The notes below the pieces were generated by a model. It was not told the DNA's origin. It worked only from the letters and a program-made list of their open reading frames with translations, and searched no databases. Shown in pieces: positions 8,451-16,072 of a stretch of DNA of 34,780 nucleotides (positions are counted from its first letter, which is position 1; each line of letters opens with the position of its first letter). This stretch comes from an uncultured Flammeovirgaceae bacterium (GTDB lineage Bacteria > Bacteroidota > Bacteroidia > Cytophagales > Cyclobacteriaceae). The translations under genes and the position numbers were made by a program. Location of the stretch: contig CAKZYA010000055.1 of NCBI GenBank assembly GCA_937883755.1, forward strand, positions 1 through 34,780, in the 5' to 3' direction.

Positions 8451-8501
8451 AGAGGTTATCTAAAGGTTTCACTTTACAAACAAAAACTTTAGATGACCTC
8501 T
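8451..8501. repeat. 15-bp inverted repeat upstream of susC
   Basis: AGAGGTTATCTAAAG (8451-8465) and CTTTAGATGACCTCT (8487-8501) are inverted copies with one mismatch that is a G-T pair in RNA. They are separated by 21 AT-rich bases. The position between the FAD oxidoreductase stop (8582) and susC suggests either a stem that ends or processes the upstream transcript, or a protein-binding dyad. There is no T run after the stem on the minus strand. The remaining sequence in 8302-8450 is AT-rich and shows no feature I can name. Confidence 0.4.
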
Positions 8502-8581
8502 TAGCCCGGGGCTGGCTTTGCTGTTTTTTCGGTCTCCCGACTCCTAGCTTCCAATTTCCCCTCTTCCGACTTTTTACTTCC

Positions 8582-9784
8582 CTAAGTTTTTTGGTCAGTA
8601 CCTAAAGGTTCATGATGGTAGGTACCGGCTATAAGTTCTTCGGCAAGGCCGAACGATAAGGTCATACCCGCCCCGCCTAGCGCGTTAACGATCGTCACTT
8701 GATCACTGGGGCGTAGTACTACCTCTGTTTTATCGGGAAGTTTGGGATAGATGCCCTGCCATCGCTGGGCGATGGTATTATCGGGTAGGTTGGCAAAAGT
8801 AGCTAAGTAATTGAGAATAAGCTGATCGATATCATCCCGGTTAAAGGGTTCGTGGGTAAGGCCGTACTCGTGCGAGTCCCCGATCACTAGTTCTCCGAAG
8901 TGATTCTGGGTAACCATCACGTGAATACCCCACTGTTTGAATAATGGTTGTTGCTGATCGTAGCGTTCGCTGAGTGCTCGCAACGACGGACACTGCTGAA
9001 AAGCGGTATAGTGGCGGAGCGTAAGTCCCCCACACAATGTTGGGCCTAGTTGCCAACCGTGGGGCTGAGGCGTAGTGCGCATCATCTGTAGTTTGCACTT
9101 GGTAATAGAGTGGCGCACAAATTCTTCCGGGAAGAGCGTTTCAAAGTCGGCGCCACTGCATACATAGGTGTGGTCGGCGCGATACTGTTTTTTACCTACT
9201 GTAATAGTTCCCCCATCTACGGATTGCACGGCTGATCGGAAGTGAAACTGTACTCCGTAGGTTTCCGTCAGGTACGCCGGAATTTTTCGGATCGCTTCCC
9301 GGGGGTCTACGGTACACTCAGTAGCGCTGAACAGTCCCCCTAGCAAGCCATCTGCCTTTACTGCCGGACTTTTTCTTTGCACCTCATCGGGAGACAGCCA
9401 CTGACACTGGTAACCCTCTTCGGCTTGGGATAAGAACTCTTCCATCACCACCTGTTCGTCGGCGTGATAAGCTAAATGTAGGGAACCGTGGTTCTGTAGT
9501 CCGAAGTTGGCCCGCTCAGCTAGCTCCTGCCAAATTTCTCGGCTTCGCAATGCCCGCTGCAATAAGGAGCCCCCCGGTTGGCCAATAGGCCACAGTAGCC
9601 CGAAGTTGCGTACCGAAGCTCCCACGGCGTAGTCGTTTCGTTCGAATACCTGTACCGATTTACCTTGCTTCGCCGCATGATAGGCCACTGCTAACCCAAC
9701 AATACCTGCACCTACCACTGCCACATCTGAAGAAGGGAGAACGGAGGAGGGAGAAAGGAATACGGAAGAAGATGGATTGTTCAT
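8582..9784 (-). CDS. FAD-dependent amine oxidoreductase of the phosphonate-associated TIGR03364 type
   Basis: This 400-residue DAO-superfamily flavoenzyme has the N-terminal dinucleotide fold V-A-V-V-G25-A-G-I-V-G30 with Glu48 at the end of beta-2, the segment ASVRNFGLLWPIGQPGG (about 56-72) that I associate with the TIGR03364 group, and the C-terminal FAD-contact motif NALGGAGMTLSFGLAEEL. The family is known to occur with phosphonatase-like HAD enzymes and was proposed to oxidatively deaminate an aminophosphonate related to 2-aminoethylphosphonate. Here it follows the phosphatase gene by 16 nt on the same strand. Residues 2-20 (Ser/Pro-rich) are encoded by a pyrimidine-rich intergenic repeat, so the true N-terminus may be shorter in function. 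No signal peptide, hence cytoplasmic. Confidence 0.85.
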   Translation of the reverse strand: MNNPSSSVFLSPSSVLPSSDVAVVGAGIVGLAVAYHAAKQGKSVQVFERNDYAVGASVRNFGLLWPIGQPGGSLLQRALRSREIWQELAERANFGLQNHGSLHLAYHADEQVVMEEFLSQAEEGYQCQWLSPDEVQRKSPAVKADGLLGGLFSATECTVDPREAIRKIPAYLTETYGVQFHFRSAVQSVDGGTITVGKKQYRADHTYVCSGADFETLFPEEFVRHSITKCKLQMMRTTPQPHGWQLGPTLCGGLTLRHYTAFQQCPSLRALSERYDQQQPLFKQWGIHVMVTQNHFGELVIGDSHEYGLTHEPFNRDDIDQLILNYLATFANLPDNTIAQRWQGIYPKLPDKTEVVLRPSDQVTIVNALGGAGMTLSFGLAEELIAGTYHHEPLGTDQKT

Positions 9785-9800
9785 AGTTTCTTATTTGCTA

Positions 9801-10745
9801 TTACATTTCTCCATTTTTCGTCTTCCGTTGTCCTATCTCCGTATTAAATGCTTCGGTTACGGGCGTGCCGCGCCAGCAATCGGGAGGGGTATAGCCTAAC
9901 GCATAGGCAATGGTGGCCGCGGTATCGTAGGTTTGAACTGCTCGTTGAATAACATGACTCGATCGGACTCCGACCCCGGCGATGATCCACGGGATGGTGC
10001 GTTCTTCGGGCGTATCACCACCGTGCTGGGTTCCGCGCCCCCCGTGGTCGGAGGTAATCAGAATTAGCGTATTGTCGGCAATTCCCGACTGATAGACGCT
10101 TTCTACCAAATGCCCTATTAACCGGTCGGCCTTCGCTACTGCCTCGTGGTAGGGAGCTGATCCCCACCCATGACTATGCCCCGCGTGGTCAACGTGGTCT
10201 AGGTGGACAAACATGAAGGTCGGTCGATGATTGCGCCAGTATTCGGCTGCGGATTCGGCGGTTTTATCTTCCCCTTTGGTGTCCGCCTTCATGGTAGCTA
10301 CCCCATCTTCCATAAGCCGCCCAAAGCCACTCCAGTCGTAGAAGCAAGCAATATCAGCATCGGGCTTCTGTTCGCGAACTACCCGGAAGATGGTCGGCCA
10401 AAGTTGTCCGGTTTCTCCGCCACAAAGGATCGTGTCAGCAATGTCGGTGGTTTCCCAGTCGTTGCTGGTGATGGTATGCTCGTCGGGCGTAGCCCCCATA
10501 ATCATCGATGCCCAATTCGGACTACTACTGGTGGGTAGTACGGCCTGAGCTTCTAAAGTAGAGGCCCCATGATTCACCAGTGAATCTAAGGTAGGCGTAG
10601 CCGCCTGACGGATCCCAGCGGAACTTAATCCATCGATACCAATTACTAATACGTGCTCAATATCGGCTGATGTTGGTGCCTGCCCCCGCAAAGTATTAAC
10701 ACCAAACCAAAAGAATAGTAGTAGTAAGGCTGCGTTGTATTTCAT
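9801..10745 (-). CDS. Exported alkaline-phosphatase-superfamily phosphodiesterase/phosphonate hydrolase-like enzyme
   Basis: This 314-residue protein has a signal peptide (residues 1 to about 22, ending RGQA). Metal and catalytic residues of the nucleotide pyrophosphatase/phosphodiesterase fold are all present: Asp38 (IGIDG), nucleophile Ser74 in PTSSSPN (Thr in most relatives), Asp183 and His187 in HLDHVDHAGH, Asp233-His234 in TSDHGG, and His241. Phosphonoacetate hydrolase (PhnA) belongs to the same superfamily, so the enzyme may release phosphate from an organophosphate ester or act on a phosphonate; sequence does not decide. Export to the periplasm separates it from its cytoplasmic neighbours, so it may process the imported ligand first. 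The C-terminal tail after about residue 300 comes from the low-complexity repeat that also starts the next gene. Confidence 0.85.
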   Translation of the reverse strand: MKYNAALLLLFFWFGVNTLRGQAPTSADIEHVLVIGIDGLSSAGIRQAATPTLDSLVNHGASTLEAQAVLPTSSSPNWASMIMGATPDEHTITSNDWETTDIADTILCGGETGQLWPTIFRVVREQKPDADIACFYDWSGFGRLMEDGVATMKADTKGEDKTAESAAEYWRNHRPTFMFVHLDHVDHAGHSHGWGSAPYHEAVAKADRLIGHLVESVYQSGIADNTLILITSDHGGRGTQHGGDTPEERTIPWIIAGVGVRSSHVIQRAVQTYDTAATIAYALGYTPPDCWRGTPVTEAFNTEIGQRKTKNGEM

Positions 10746-10818
10746 AGGTTAGGTAGCTAGTTAGCACGAAAGTAGACAACTATTACGCAAAATGCGCTGA
10801 CCCTACTTTACGCTTATG

Positions 10819-11520
10819 TTAAGAATTAACTTCTTTTTGCTTTAGTAATAGTTCGTCTAAGTTTTCTAGAGAATCCAGAATATAGGTAGGCTCTACTTTT
10901 TTCAGTTCCTCTCTAGCGTGCGCGCCGGTGGTTACCCCGACCGTTACTCCGCAACCGGCGACTTGGCCTTCCTCAATATCAATAACTGAATCGCCTACCT
11001 TCGCTACGGCCGATGCTGACTCTATACCCAGTTTCTCCATAGCTAGGAAGATCATATCCGGAGCCGGACGGCTATTCGCTACGTCATCGGCGGTAACCAG
11101 CAGATCATATTCCCGACCCGGCTGCCAGTTCATTTTCTCAAGCAGTTGAGTAGCCGTGTTTCGGTTATAGCCAGTATTGAGCGTAATTTTTATATTTCGG
11201 TCTCGAAGCCGCCGGAGTAAAGCTTCTACTCCCGGATACGAGGTTACCTCCTGACGAGCGTAAGCCTCATCGAGCTGGTTTAGAAAAATACGGTATACTT
11301 CCGATCCGCTCAATCCACCGGGCGATTCGCTTTGATGAATAAGATCATTGATTGCTTGCGATTTTTCCTTGCCCCCGGCTGAAGATAGCACTTCTTCCAG
11401 CGAGAAGTGGTAACCGCCCTTGCCTAACGCCTTTTTTAGGGTTTTGTAGACAACATTGTGTTCGTTAACAACCGTACCGGCCATATCAAACACGATCATA
11501 CGAATAGCTGAGGTTTTCAT
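10819..11520 (-). CDS. Phosphonatase-like HAD hydrolase (TIGR03351 type)
   Basis: This 233-residue HAD enzyme is close to phosphonoacetaldehyde hydrolase PhnX. The first motif is D12-M-A-G-T16 rather than the usual DxDxT, as in PhnX and TIGR03351. The cap region has a lysine pair in GGKEK (Lys51, Lys53), a good candidate for the Schiff-base lysine that PhnX uses to polarise the C-P bond. Motif II is LNTG (114-117), the usual motif III lysine is replaced by Arg151 (NSRPAPD), and motif IV is GDSVID (Asp177, Asp181). The proposed role is cleavage of a 2-oxoethylphosphonate to phosphate plus an aldehyde in the cytoplasm. The gene starts 3 nt after the dehydrogenase stop, so the two are surely cotranscribed. 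PhnW, the partner of true PhnX, is absent, which agrees with this subfamily. Confidence 0.88.
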   Translation of the reverse strand: MKTSAIRMIVFDMAGTVVNEHNVVYKTLKKALGKGGYHFSLEEVLSSAGGKEKSQAINDLIHQSESPGGLSGSEVYRIFLNQLDEAYARQEVTSYPGVEALLRRLRDRNIKITLNTGYNRNTATQLLEKMNWQPGREYDLLVTADDVANSRPAPDMIFLAMEKLGIESASAVAKVGDSVIDIEEGQVAGCGVTVGVTTGAHAREELKKVEPTYILDSLENLDELLLKQKEVNS

Positions 11521-11523
11521 TAG

Positions 11524-12621
11524 TTAAGATGTAAATTTATCGTTGAGAGGAGGCATACGTACGCCTACCCGGTAGTATTTACTGTTATTCCCTTCCTCAA
11601 ACGCCTGATGAAGCTCACTGAGCGGAAACTCCTTTTCCACTAGGCTATGAAAAGGGTATTTATTTCGGGTCTTACGTAAAAATCGGATGGCAGCAGCTAG
11701 GTCGTCGGGAATGTAGTTGTGGAGTCCCCGGACCGTTAGTAACTTGCGAACGAGTTGCTCGGCACTTAATGAGATATTGGGTTGCGGAAACACCGAACCA
11801 ACCAGTATTATTACTCCCCCAATGCTTAACGTATCAATACACTGTTCAATAGCCTGGGGAGCACCCGTAGTTTCAATAACAATATCTACCTCATCATCAA
11901 TTTTCTGGTTTAGATAATCTTCGCTGGTAACTACTAAACAGTCGTCCACGCCAAAACGCTCAGCTTGCTGAAGCCTTTCTTCGTTTAGATCGCTTACCCA
12001 AATACGTCGCACTCTACTTTCGCGAGCCATGGCGCAAGCCGAAAGTCCCAGCATTCCGGCTCCACTAACTAATAGATTTTTGTCGCGCAAACTACCCGCT
12101 AATCGTAGCGCCCCGGCTACTGTAGCGTGCGTGCAGTTTAGGAGTGCAGCTTCGGGTGGGGTCAGTTCACCGGGGACTTTATAGATAGTAGAGCCGTTTC
12201 TTAGCAAGCAATGAGTAGCAAATCCGCCGTTGAGGGTGTTATTTTCGCTCAGCAACTCGTGACCGTACTTATATAATCCGACTGATTTCTGAGGAAACCC
12301 CCGCTGGGCAGCCAGGCCTTGGGGGTTATGGGCGTATACCGCCCAGGTGATTCGATCGCCTAATTGTAGCCGTTCACCATCGTAGCTATATATTCCTTCA
12401 GGTGCTAAGTCAGCAACCTCCCCAATGGCCTCAAGACCTAATATGCTGGGTAATGTACCGGGTCGTCTTCCGTAGTAAGTATGCAAATCGCTGGTGCAGA
12501 TCGTCGTGTACGTGGTTTTCACCAGAACTTCTCCGGCGTTCAACGATGGAATGGAGAGATGGTTTGCTTTAAACGGCTTATTTACCTGTTGAAAAACCAT
12601 GGCTAAAGCTTTGTTATTCAC
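11524..12621 (-). CDS. Phosphonate-associated zinc-type alcohol dehydrogenase (TIGR03366-like) with altered zinc sites
   Basis: This 365-residue medium-chain dehydrogenase/reductase has a GroES-like N-terminal domain (to about 150) and a Rossmann NAD(P) domain (S-G-A-G-M-L-G at 186-192, acidic Asp211 after WVS). Family members carry CxSDLHTYxGRRP, GHE and four structural cysteines before PQKC. Here Cys42, Glu64 and Cys163 are kept, but the catalytic-zinc His is Leu63 (codon CTT at 12435-12433) and the structural cysteines are absent (PQKS at 110-113, AHNPQGLAAQRG before it). The protein is full length, so it is either zinc-poor with another activity or losing function. It is the first gene of the operon, with the HAD gene 3 nt behind. 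In the family the role is proposed oxidation or reduction of a hydroxy/oxo-phosphonate or of the aldehyde product. Confidence 0.85.
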   Translation of the reverse strand: MNNKALAMVFQQVNKPFKANHLSIPSLNAGEVLVKTTYTTICTSDLHTYYGRRPGTLPSILGLEAIGEVADLAPEGIYSYDGERLQLGDRITWAVYAHNPQGLAAQRGFPQKSVGLYKYGHELLSENNTLNGGFATHCLLRNGSTIYKVPGELTPPEAALLNCTHATVAGALRLAGSLRDKNLLVSGAGMLGLSACAMARESRVRRIWVSDLNEERLQQAERFGVDDCLVVTSEDYLNQKIDDEVDIVIETTGAPQAIEQCIDTLSIGGVIILVGSVFPQPNISLSAEQLVRKLLTVRGLHNYIPDDLAAAIRFLRKTRNKYPFHSLVEKEFPLSELHQAFEEGNNSKYYRVGVRMPPLNDKFTS

Positions 12622-12829
12622 AATTCGCTAAGAAAGAGTAATTATGTAACTGCTACTAAAGTAAATAACTTTCAGCAATGGAATAATAACTTAATGTTAA
12701 TTCTCGGCGAAGAGAAAATAATAATACGGTAACATCGGTTTCAGCAAATTTTGCTCCGACCTTTCTACCTTTATGTGGTCTGGTTGGACAAGCTTATGAG
12801 AACAAACCTGCTCATCCCGAGAAAATAGC
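12622..12829. promoter_or_regulatory. Divergent promoter region of the phosphonate operon
   Basis: This AT-rich gap separates the first gene of the minus-strand operon from a plus-strand membrane protein gene and must hold at least the operon promoter. It contains the palindrome AGCAAATTTTGCT (12743-12755), flanked by CGG and CCG, which is a possible operator. No clear Bacteroidetes -33/-7 pair (TTTG, TAnnTTTG) could be fixed with confidence. A 10-codon open frame (ATG 12796) precedes and does not overlap the 12830 gene. Confidence 0.35.
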
Positions 12830-13231
12830 ATGCGACTTTCTAGCAAGTCTCAGGTAGTTGCTACTGATATTTTACTGCTTATTGCGGCCTTTATAGCATA
12901 CACCGTGTGGATCATCAGTTCGGGCACTTCCATTTATCTTCCCTACATCCTCTTTCACTGCCTAATTTTTGAGCGATTTATCGCCTTGCTGCGCTATCCG
13001 GGCACGGTAGGTTTCCTCTTCTATGTAGCTGATGCCAGTGGCTACCTGATCAGCGTGGAAATCCTCATTATCAAAGAAAGTGTTTCGTTATCGTATTCCT
13101 GGGTAGACTTTTTTATTAGTCTTAACCAATACACCGCCGTAGGTATCCTCATATTAGTATCAGTAGCCGTGGTGGTGATGCTGAAGCAGGAGAAACACTA
13201 CTATATCTGGCAGAAGTCCCAGCCTGCTTAG
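12830..13231 (+). CDS. Four-helix membrane protein of unknown function, 133 aa
   Basis: The protein is almost entirely hydrophobic, with probable helices at about 10-30, 35-53, 59-81 and 101-118 and a short charged C-terminal tail (KQEKHYYIWQKSQ). Cys44 and Glu48 lie inside helix 2. I do not recognise a family. The ATG at 12830 is preceded by AT-rich sequence without a Shine-Dalgarno motif, usual for this phylum. It is divergent from the phosphonate operon across a 208-base gap and could share its regulation, but nothing shows a functional link. Size and topology resemble small DUF-type inner-membrane proteins. Confidence 0.65.
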   Translation: MRLSSKSQVVATDILLLIAAFIAYTVWIISSGTSIYLPYILFHCLIFERFIALLRYPGTVGFLFYVADASGYLISVEILIIKESVSLSYSWVDFFISLNQYTAVGILILVSVAVVVMLKQEKHYYIWQKSQPA

Positions 13232-13303
13232 TTGTGCAGCCTATCACCAGTTATCGCGTCTAAGCAGGAGAGCGTAAGCATAAAAGGGTTTTACGGTGGC
13301 TAG

Positions 13304-13504
13304 CATCCAGTAGATCAAATCGTCCCACGACGGCTGACGCCCGTTTGTGTAGGCGAACCGAAAGTATTAGCAAAAGCAAATCTTCCTTTCACTGACGAGA
13401 TGCTAACCGAGTCGTGGTTAAATAATTACTTCCAGGGTTTGAAAACGTTGGTGCGAGAATTCAAGAAGAATAAGTCAGCAATGACAATAGACGGAAGCGT
13501 CTAA
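13304..13504 (+). pseudogene. Possible coding remnant without a start
   Basis: The gap 13232-13534 holds no intact gene. One frame is open for 66 codons up to TAA 13502-13504 and reads like real protein in its second half (LPFTDEMLTESWLNNYFQGL, then KTLVREFKKNKS). Only an internal ATG (13400) is available, which would give 34 residues. I do not recognise the sequence. It may be the tail of a gene lost by deletion, or a very small gene. Confidence 0.25.
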
Positions 13505-13555
13505 AACTTCTTCTGATTTGCCCCTAGTTTTAGTGTGTACCAAAAACACATCAAT

Positions 13556-14011
13556 ATGGAGCAAGTATTGGATAAGAGCAAAGTTGGGGTTATGTCTCAC
13601 CGCTTTCACAAGTTTTACCTGAAAGTCACTGCCTTTGTGGTAGGGTCATTTGGGCCAGTTTTTTTCTTAGGGACAATGCCCGAAACCGCAGGCTTTGCCC
13701 GTTGGACATTAGATTTTCTGAGCTGGCCTTTGGATGGGGTGCAAACGTATGCCGAGCCTACTACCCGCTTTTTATCAGCTCTGACAGGCGGATTTTTGCT
13801 TGGTTGGGGCGTTATGATTTGGTGTCTCTCGGTCTGGGTTTACGATAAAGCTCCCGAATTCGTGCGTAGAAGCGTTCTGATAGGTATTTTGTCTTGGTTT
13901 GTGCTGGATAGCTTTGGGTCAATTGCATCTGGTAATCCATCCAATGCATTTTTTAACGTAGTGGTTTTGCTTTTGGCGGTCGGTCCGCTGTGGCGATCGG
14001 CTAGAGGTTAA
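13556..14011 (+). CDS. Conserved four-helix inner-membrane protein of unknown function, 151 aa
   Basis: Probable helices lie at about 23-41, 72-95, 105-121 and 131-147. The motifs GPVFFLGTMPETAGFARW, a central ARW-TLDFLSWPLDG segment, PTTRFLSALTGGFLLGWG and DSFGSIASGNPSNAFFNV are strongly reminiscent of an uncharacterised membrane protein family that I have seen across Proteobacteria and Bacteroidetes. No catalytic residues are evident. The ATG at 13556 is preferred over the GTG seven codons upstream; ATG 13592 (MSHRFHKF) is also possible. It converges with the PhzF-like gene on the other strand with about 50 bases between. Function unknown. Confidence 0.75.
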   Translation: MEQVLDKSKVGVMSHRFHKFYLKVTAFVVGSFGPVFFLGTMPETAGFARWTLDFLSWPLDGVQTYAEPTTRFLSALTGGFLLGWGVMIWCLSVWVYDKAPEFVRRSVLIGILSWFVLDSFGSIASGNPSNAFFNVVVLLLAVGPLWRSARG

Positions 14012-14063
14012 AAAGAGTTTTCGCCATTTTTCACTAAAAACGGTAATAGAAAAAGTTCAAACC

Positions 14064-14846
14064 CTATACCCAAATATCCCCTCGCAAATACGTTACGGCC
14101 TGACCAATCAGTTCAGTACGGTCGCCTTGATGGATGCAGGTGAGTTCTCCTTTACGGGCAGAGAGCTGTTGGGCAGTTAGTTTGCTTTTGTTGAGTTCCT
14201 TTGCCCAATAAGGAGTAAGAGTAGTGTGAGCTGACCCGGTGACTGGATCTTCATCGATGCCGTACTGGGGATAGAAACAGCGGGAGACAAAATCTACTTC
14301 ATTTCCCGGAGCAGTCACAATGGTGCCTCGCCCTTTTCCTTGTGCCAAAGTCCGAAAATCAGGCGATAATGCTTCCAGTTGTTCTTGGGATTCAATTACC
14401 ACCAAATAATCGGTCTTTCCCCGAAATACTTTCTGAGGCGTGAGCTCTAGCCCTTTTGTAATCTCCTCGGGTGTTTCAACGGGGATAAGCACATCTGTTG
14501 GGAAATTCATAGTATAGCCTGATCCATTCTTTTTCACCTCAAGTACTCCGCTGCGGGTATCAAACAAAATTTCAGGAGAAGTATAACGGAGTTCGGTGTA
14601 CATGATGTGAGCTGTTGCCAGAGTAGCGTGACCGCATAAATCTACCTCGGCTACTGGTGTAAACCAGCGTAAATCAAATTTTTCGCCTTGTTTGACAAAA
14701 AATGCGGTTTCGGCCAGATTATTCTCAGCGGCAATTGCCTGCATCAGATCGTCTGAAATCCACTCAGCAAGCGGACAAACCGCAGCCGGGTTACCACCAA
14801 AAATACGTGATGTAAAGGCATCAGCCTGAAATAAAGTAAGTCGCAT
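14064..14846 (-). CDS. PhzF-family isomerase/epimerase-like protein
   Basis: This 260-residue protein starts MRLTLFQADAFTSRIFGGNPAAVCPL, the typical PhzF beginning. It has the catalytic Glu46 in NLAET, the segment DLCGHATLATAHIM in the first half, and DPVTGSAHTTLTPYWA in the second, matching the two-lobed diaminopimelate-epimerase-like fold. PhzF itself isomerises trans-2,3-dihydro-3-hydroxyanthranilate in phenazine synthesis, but most single-copy homologues have unknown substrates. There are no other phenazine genes here. It lies 115 bases downstream of kynA on the same strand; a link with tryptophan/anthranilate-type compounds is possible but only suggested by position. Confidence 0.92.
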   Translation of the reverse strand: MRLTLFQADAFTSRIFGGNPAAVCPLAEWISDDLMQAIAAENNLAETAFFVKQGEKFDLRWFTPVAEVDLCGHATLATAHIMYTELRYTSPEILFDTRSGVLEVKKNGSGYTMNFPTDVLIPVETPEEITKGLELTPQKVFRGKTDYLVVIESQEQLEALSPDFRTLAQGKGRGTIVTAPGNEVDFVSRCFYPQYGIDEDPVTGSAHTTLTPYWAKELNKSKLTAQQLSARKGELTCIHQGDRTELIGQAVTYLRGDIWV

Positions 14847-14879
14847 AGTTAAGAGTGAATATTAGAAATGTGAGTATTT

Positions 14880-14966
14880 GCTAGGAGCTCGGAGCCACCG
14901 TGGCACGGCAGGGGGCTTGGAGTAATACACATATTGACTCCCAGCACCAAGCACCCATCTCCTAGC
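14880..14966. repeat. Palindromic intergenic repeat between kynA and the PhzF gene
   Basis: GCTAGGAG (14880-14887) and CTCCTAGC (14959-14966) are perfect inverted arms. Inside are further partial pairs of the GGAGC/GCTTGG kind and a local CCACCGTGG palindrome. The kynA stop codon (14962-14964) lies within the right arm. The unit resembles degenerate AGCTAGGAGC-type repeats that fill intergenic spaces in Cytophagales-like genomes. It has no T run and is not a standard terminator. Confidence 0.45.
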
Positions 14967-15930
14967 TATTTGGAATATTCTTCAAGACCCAAGATTTTCC
15001 CCAATTTTCTTTCTCCTCATCAGCCCAAAGTTCAGGGAAGAAGGTGATTCGCTGGTAGCGAGGGGGTAAATATTTACGCCAATTGGTACCACCAGTAGCA
15101 GGTTTAGCATCTTTTCCATTGATCAGGTAACGCACGGCGGCTTTGAAGTGAGCTAGTGGCCAGTATACGTTGGCTAAGTGATCGTACGTACGTAGCTCAG
15201 CAATGATCTGTTGGGAAAGAGGCTCACTCTCCTGAATAAATGGTTGTATCTTCTGTCGTAGATTTCGGCTTCGGAAATCAGCCAATTTTCCTAATAGCAT
15301 CTCGTCATACTTCTTTTCAAACTGCCGGAGAGTTAGGTTCTTTTTGCCAGTTTCAGTATCCCTTGAACCAGCTTTCCAATACAATCGGTCTAAGAATTCC
15401 TTATCACTGCTTTCGGAAGAAAGCCAGAGCACATGGTCGGGATGCACCAGATTGATAGCATCGGTAGAAGAAATTTCAATAAGCCGATACTGCACCGACT
15501 GAAAACCACTGGACGGCATCAAAGCCATACGGAATTCAGCAAATTGATCCCTCTCCATCCCTTCAGTCATCACTGCAAATGAGCTTTCCAATTGTTGGAA
15601 GTAGCGATTAAGCCGCTGTATTTTGTCTAGGAAAATTTTAGGCTCAGTGACTGATCCATCTGTTAGTTGCTCTAACTCCCATAGAATCAGTTTAAAATAC
15701 AGCTCAGTGATCTGATGATAGGTTACGAAAATCATCTCGTCTTTCAATTCCGTTTTCGGGCGTTGTAAGCTTAGCAGTGTTTCTAGCTGGACATAATCCC
15801 AGTAGGTGAGGTACTGGGTGTGTATCATGCCATCTAGATAGTCGGAGAGCTTCTGTCCGCTTTTCTCGTACTTGGCAGAAAGCTTTTCTAACTTTTTGAG
15901 TAGTTCCGACGAAATGATTTGATCTTCCAT
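14962..15930 (-). CDS. kynA: Tryptophan 2,3-dioxygenase
   Basis: This haem enzyme opens the indole ring of L-tryptophan to N-formylkynurenine, the first step of the kynurenine pathway, in the cytoplasm. The 322-residue form starts MEDQIISSELLKKLEKL; 15 extra codons upstream are open but are intergenic in character, so ATG 15930 is chosen. Visible family marks are MIFVTYHQITELYFKLILWE (catalytic-pocket His72), FRMALMPSSGFQSVQYR (substrate-binding Arg134), haem-ligand candidate His261 in PLAHFKAAVRYL, and PATGGTNWRKYLPP (278-290), the loop that closes over substrate. No kynurenine formamidase, kynureninase or other pathway gene is in the window. A PhzF-like gene follows on the same strand. Confidence 0.95.
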   Translation of the reverse strand: MEDQIISSELLKKLEKLSAKYEKSGQKLSDYLDGMIHTQYLTYWDYVQLETLLSLQRPKTELKDEMIFVTYHQITELYFKLILWELEQLTDGSVTEPKIFLDKIQRLNRYFQQLESSFAVMTEGMERDQFAEFRMALMPSSGFQSVQYRLIEISSTDAINLVHPDHVLWLSSESSDKEFLDRLYWKAGSRDTETGKKNLTLRQFEKKYDEMLLGKLADFRSRNLRQKIQPFIQESEPLSQQIIAELRTYDHLANVYWPLAHFKAAVRYLINGKDAKPATGGTNWRKYLPPRYQRITFFPELWADEEKENWGKSWVLKNIPNS

Positions 15931-16072
15931 GATTGGGGAATAAAGATAACAGTTCAACGAATGGCATTGTATCAATGTTGCGCAAAAAAGATAGAAGACC
16001 GAAGTCTGAAGTTTGTATGTCCCCGATATAGGCTTACCCAGGTACAGAATAAAAGGGGAGCAGGTGTTTAAA

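Noticed and set aside
8582-12621. C-P lyase or the standard PhnWX pathway
   Set aside because: No phnGHIJKLM-like genes and no PhnW transaminase are present. The HAD enzyme is the TIGR03351-like relative rather than PhnX itself.
15931-15975. A 15-codon upstream extension of tryptophan dioxygenase
   Set aside because: The residues are unlike the family N-terminus, while MEDQIISSELLKKL at 15930 is a natural start.
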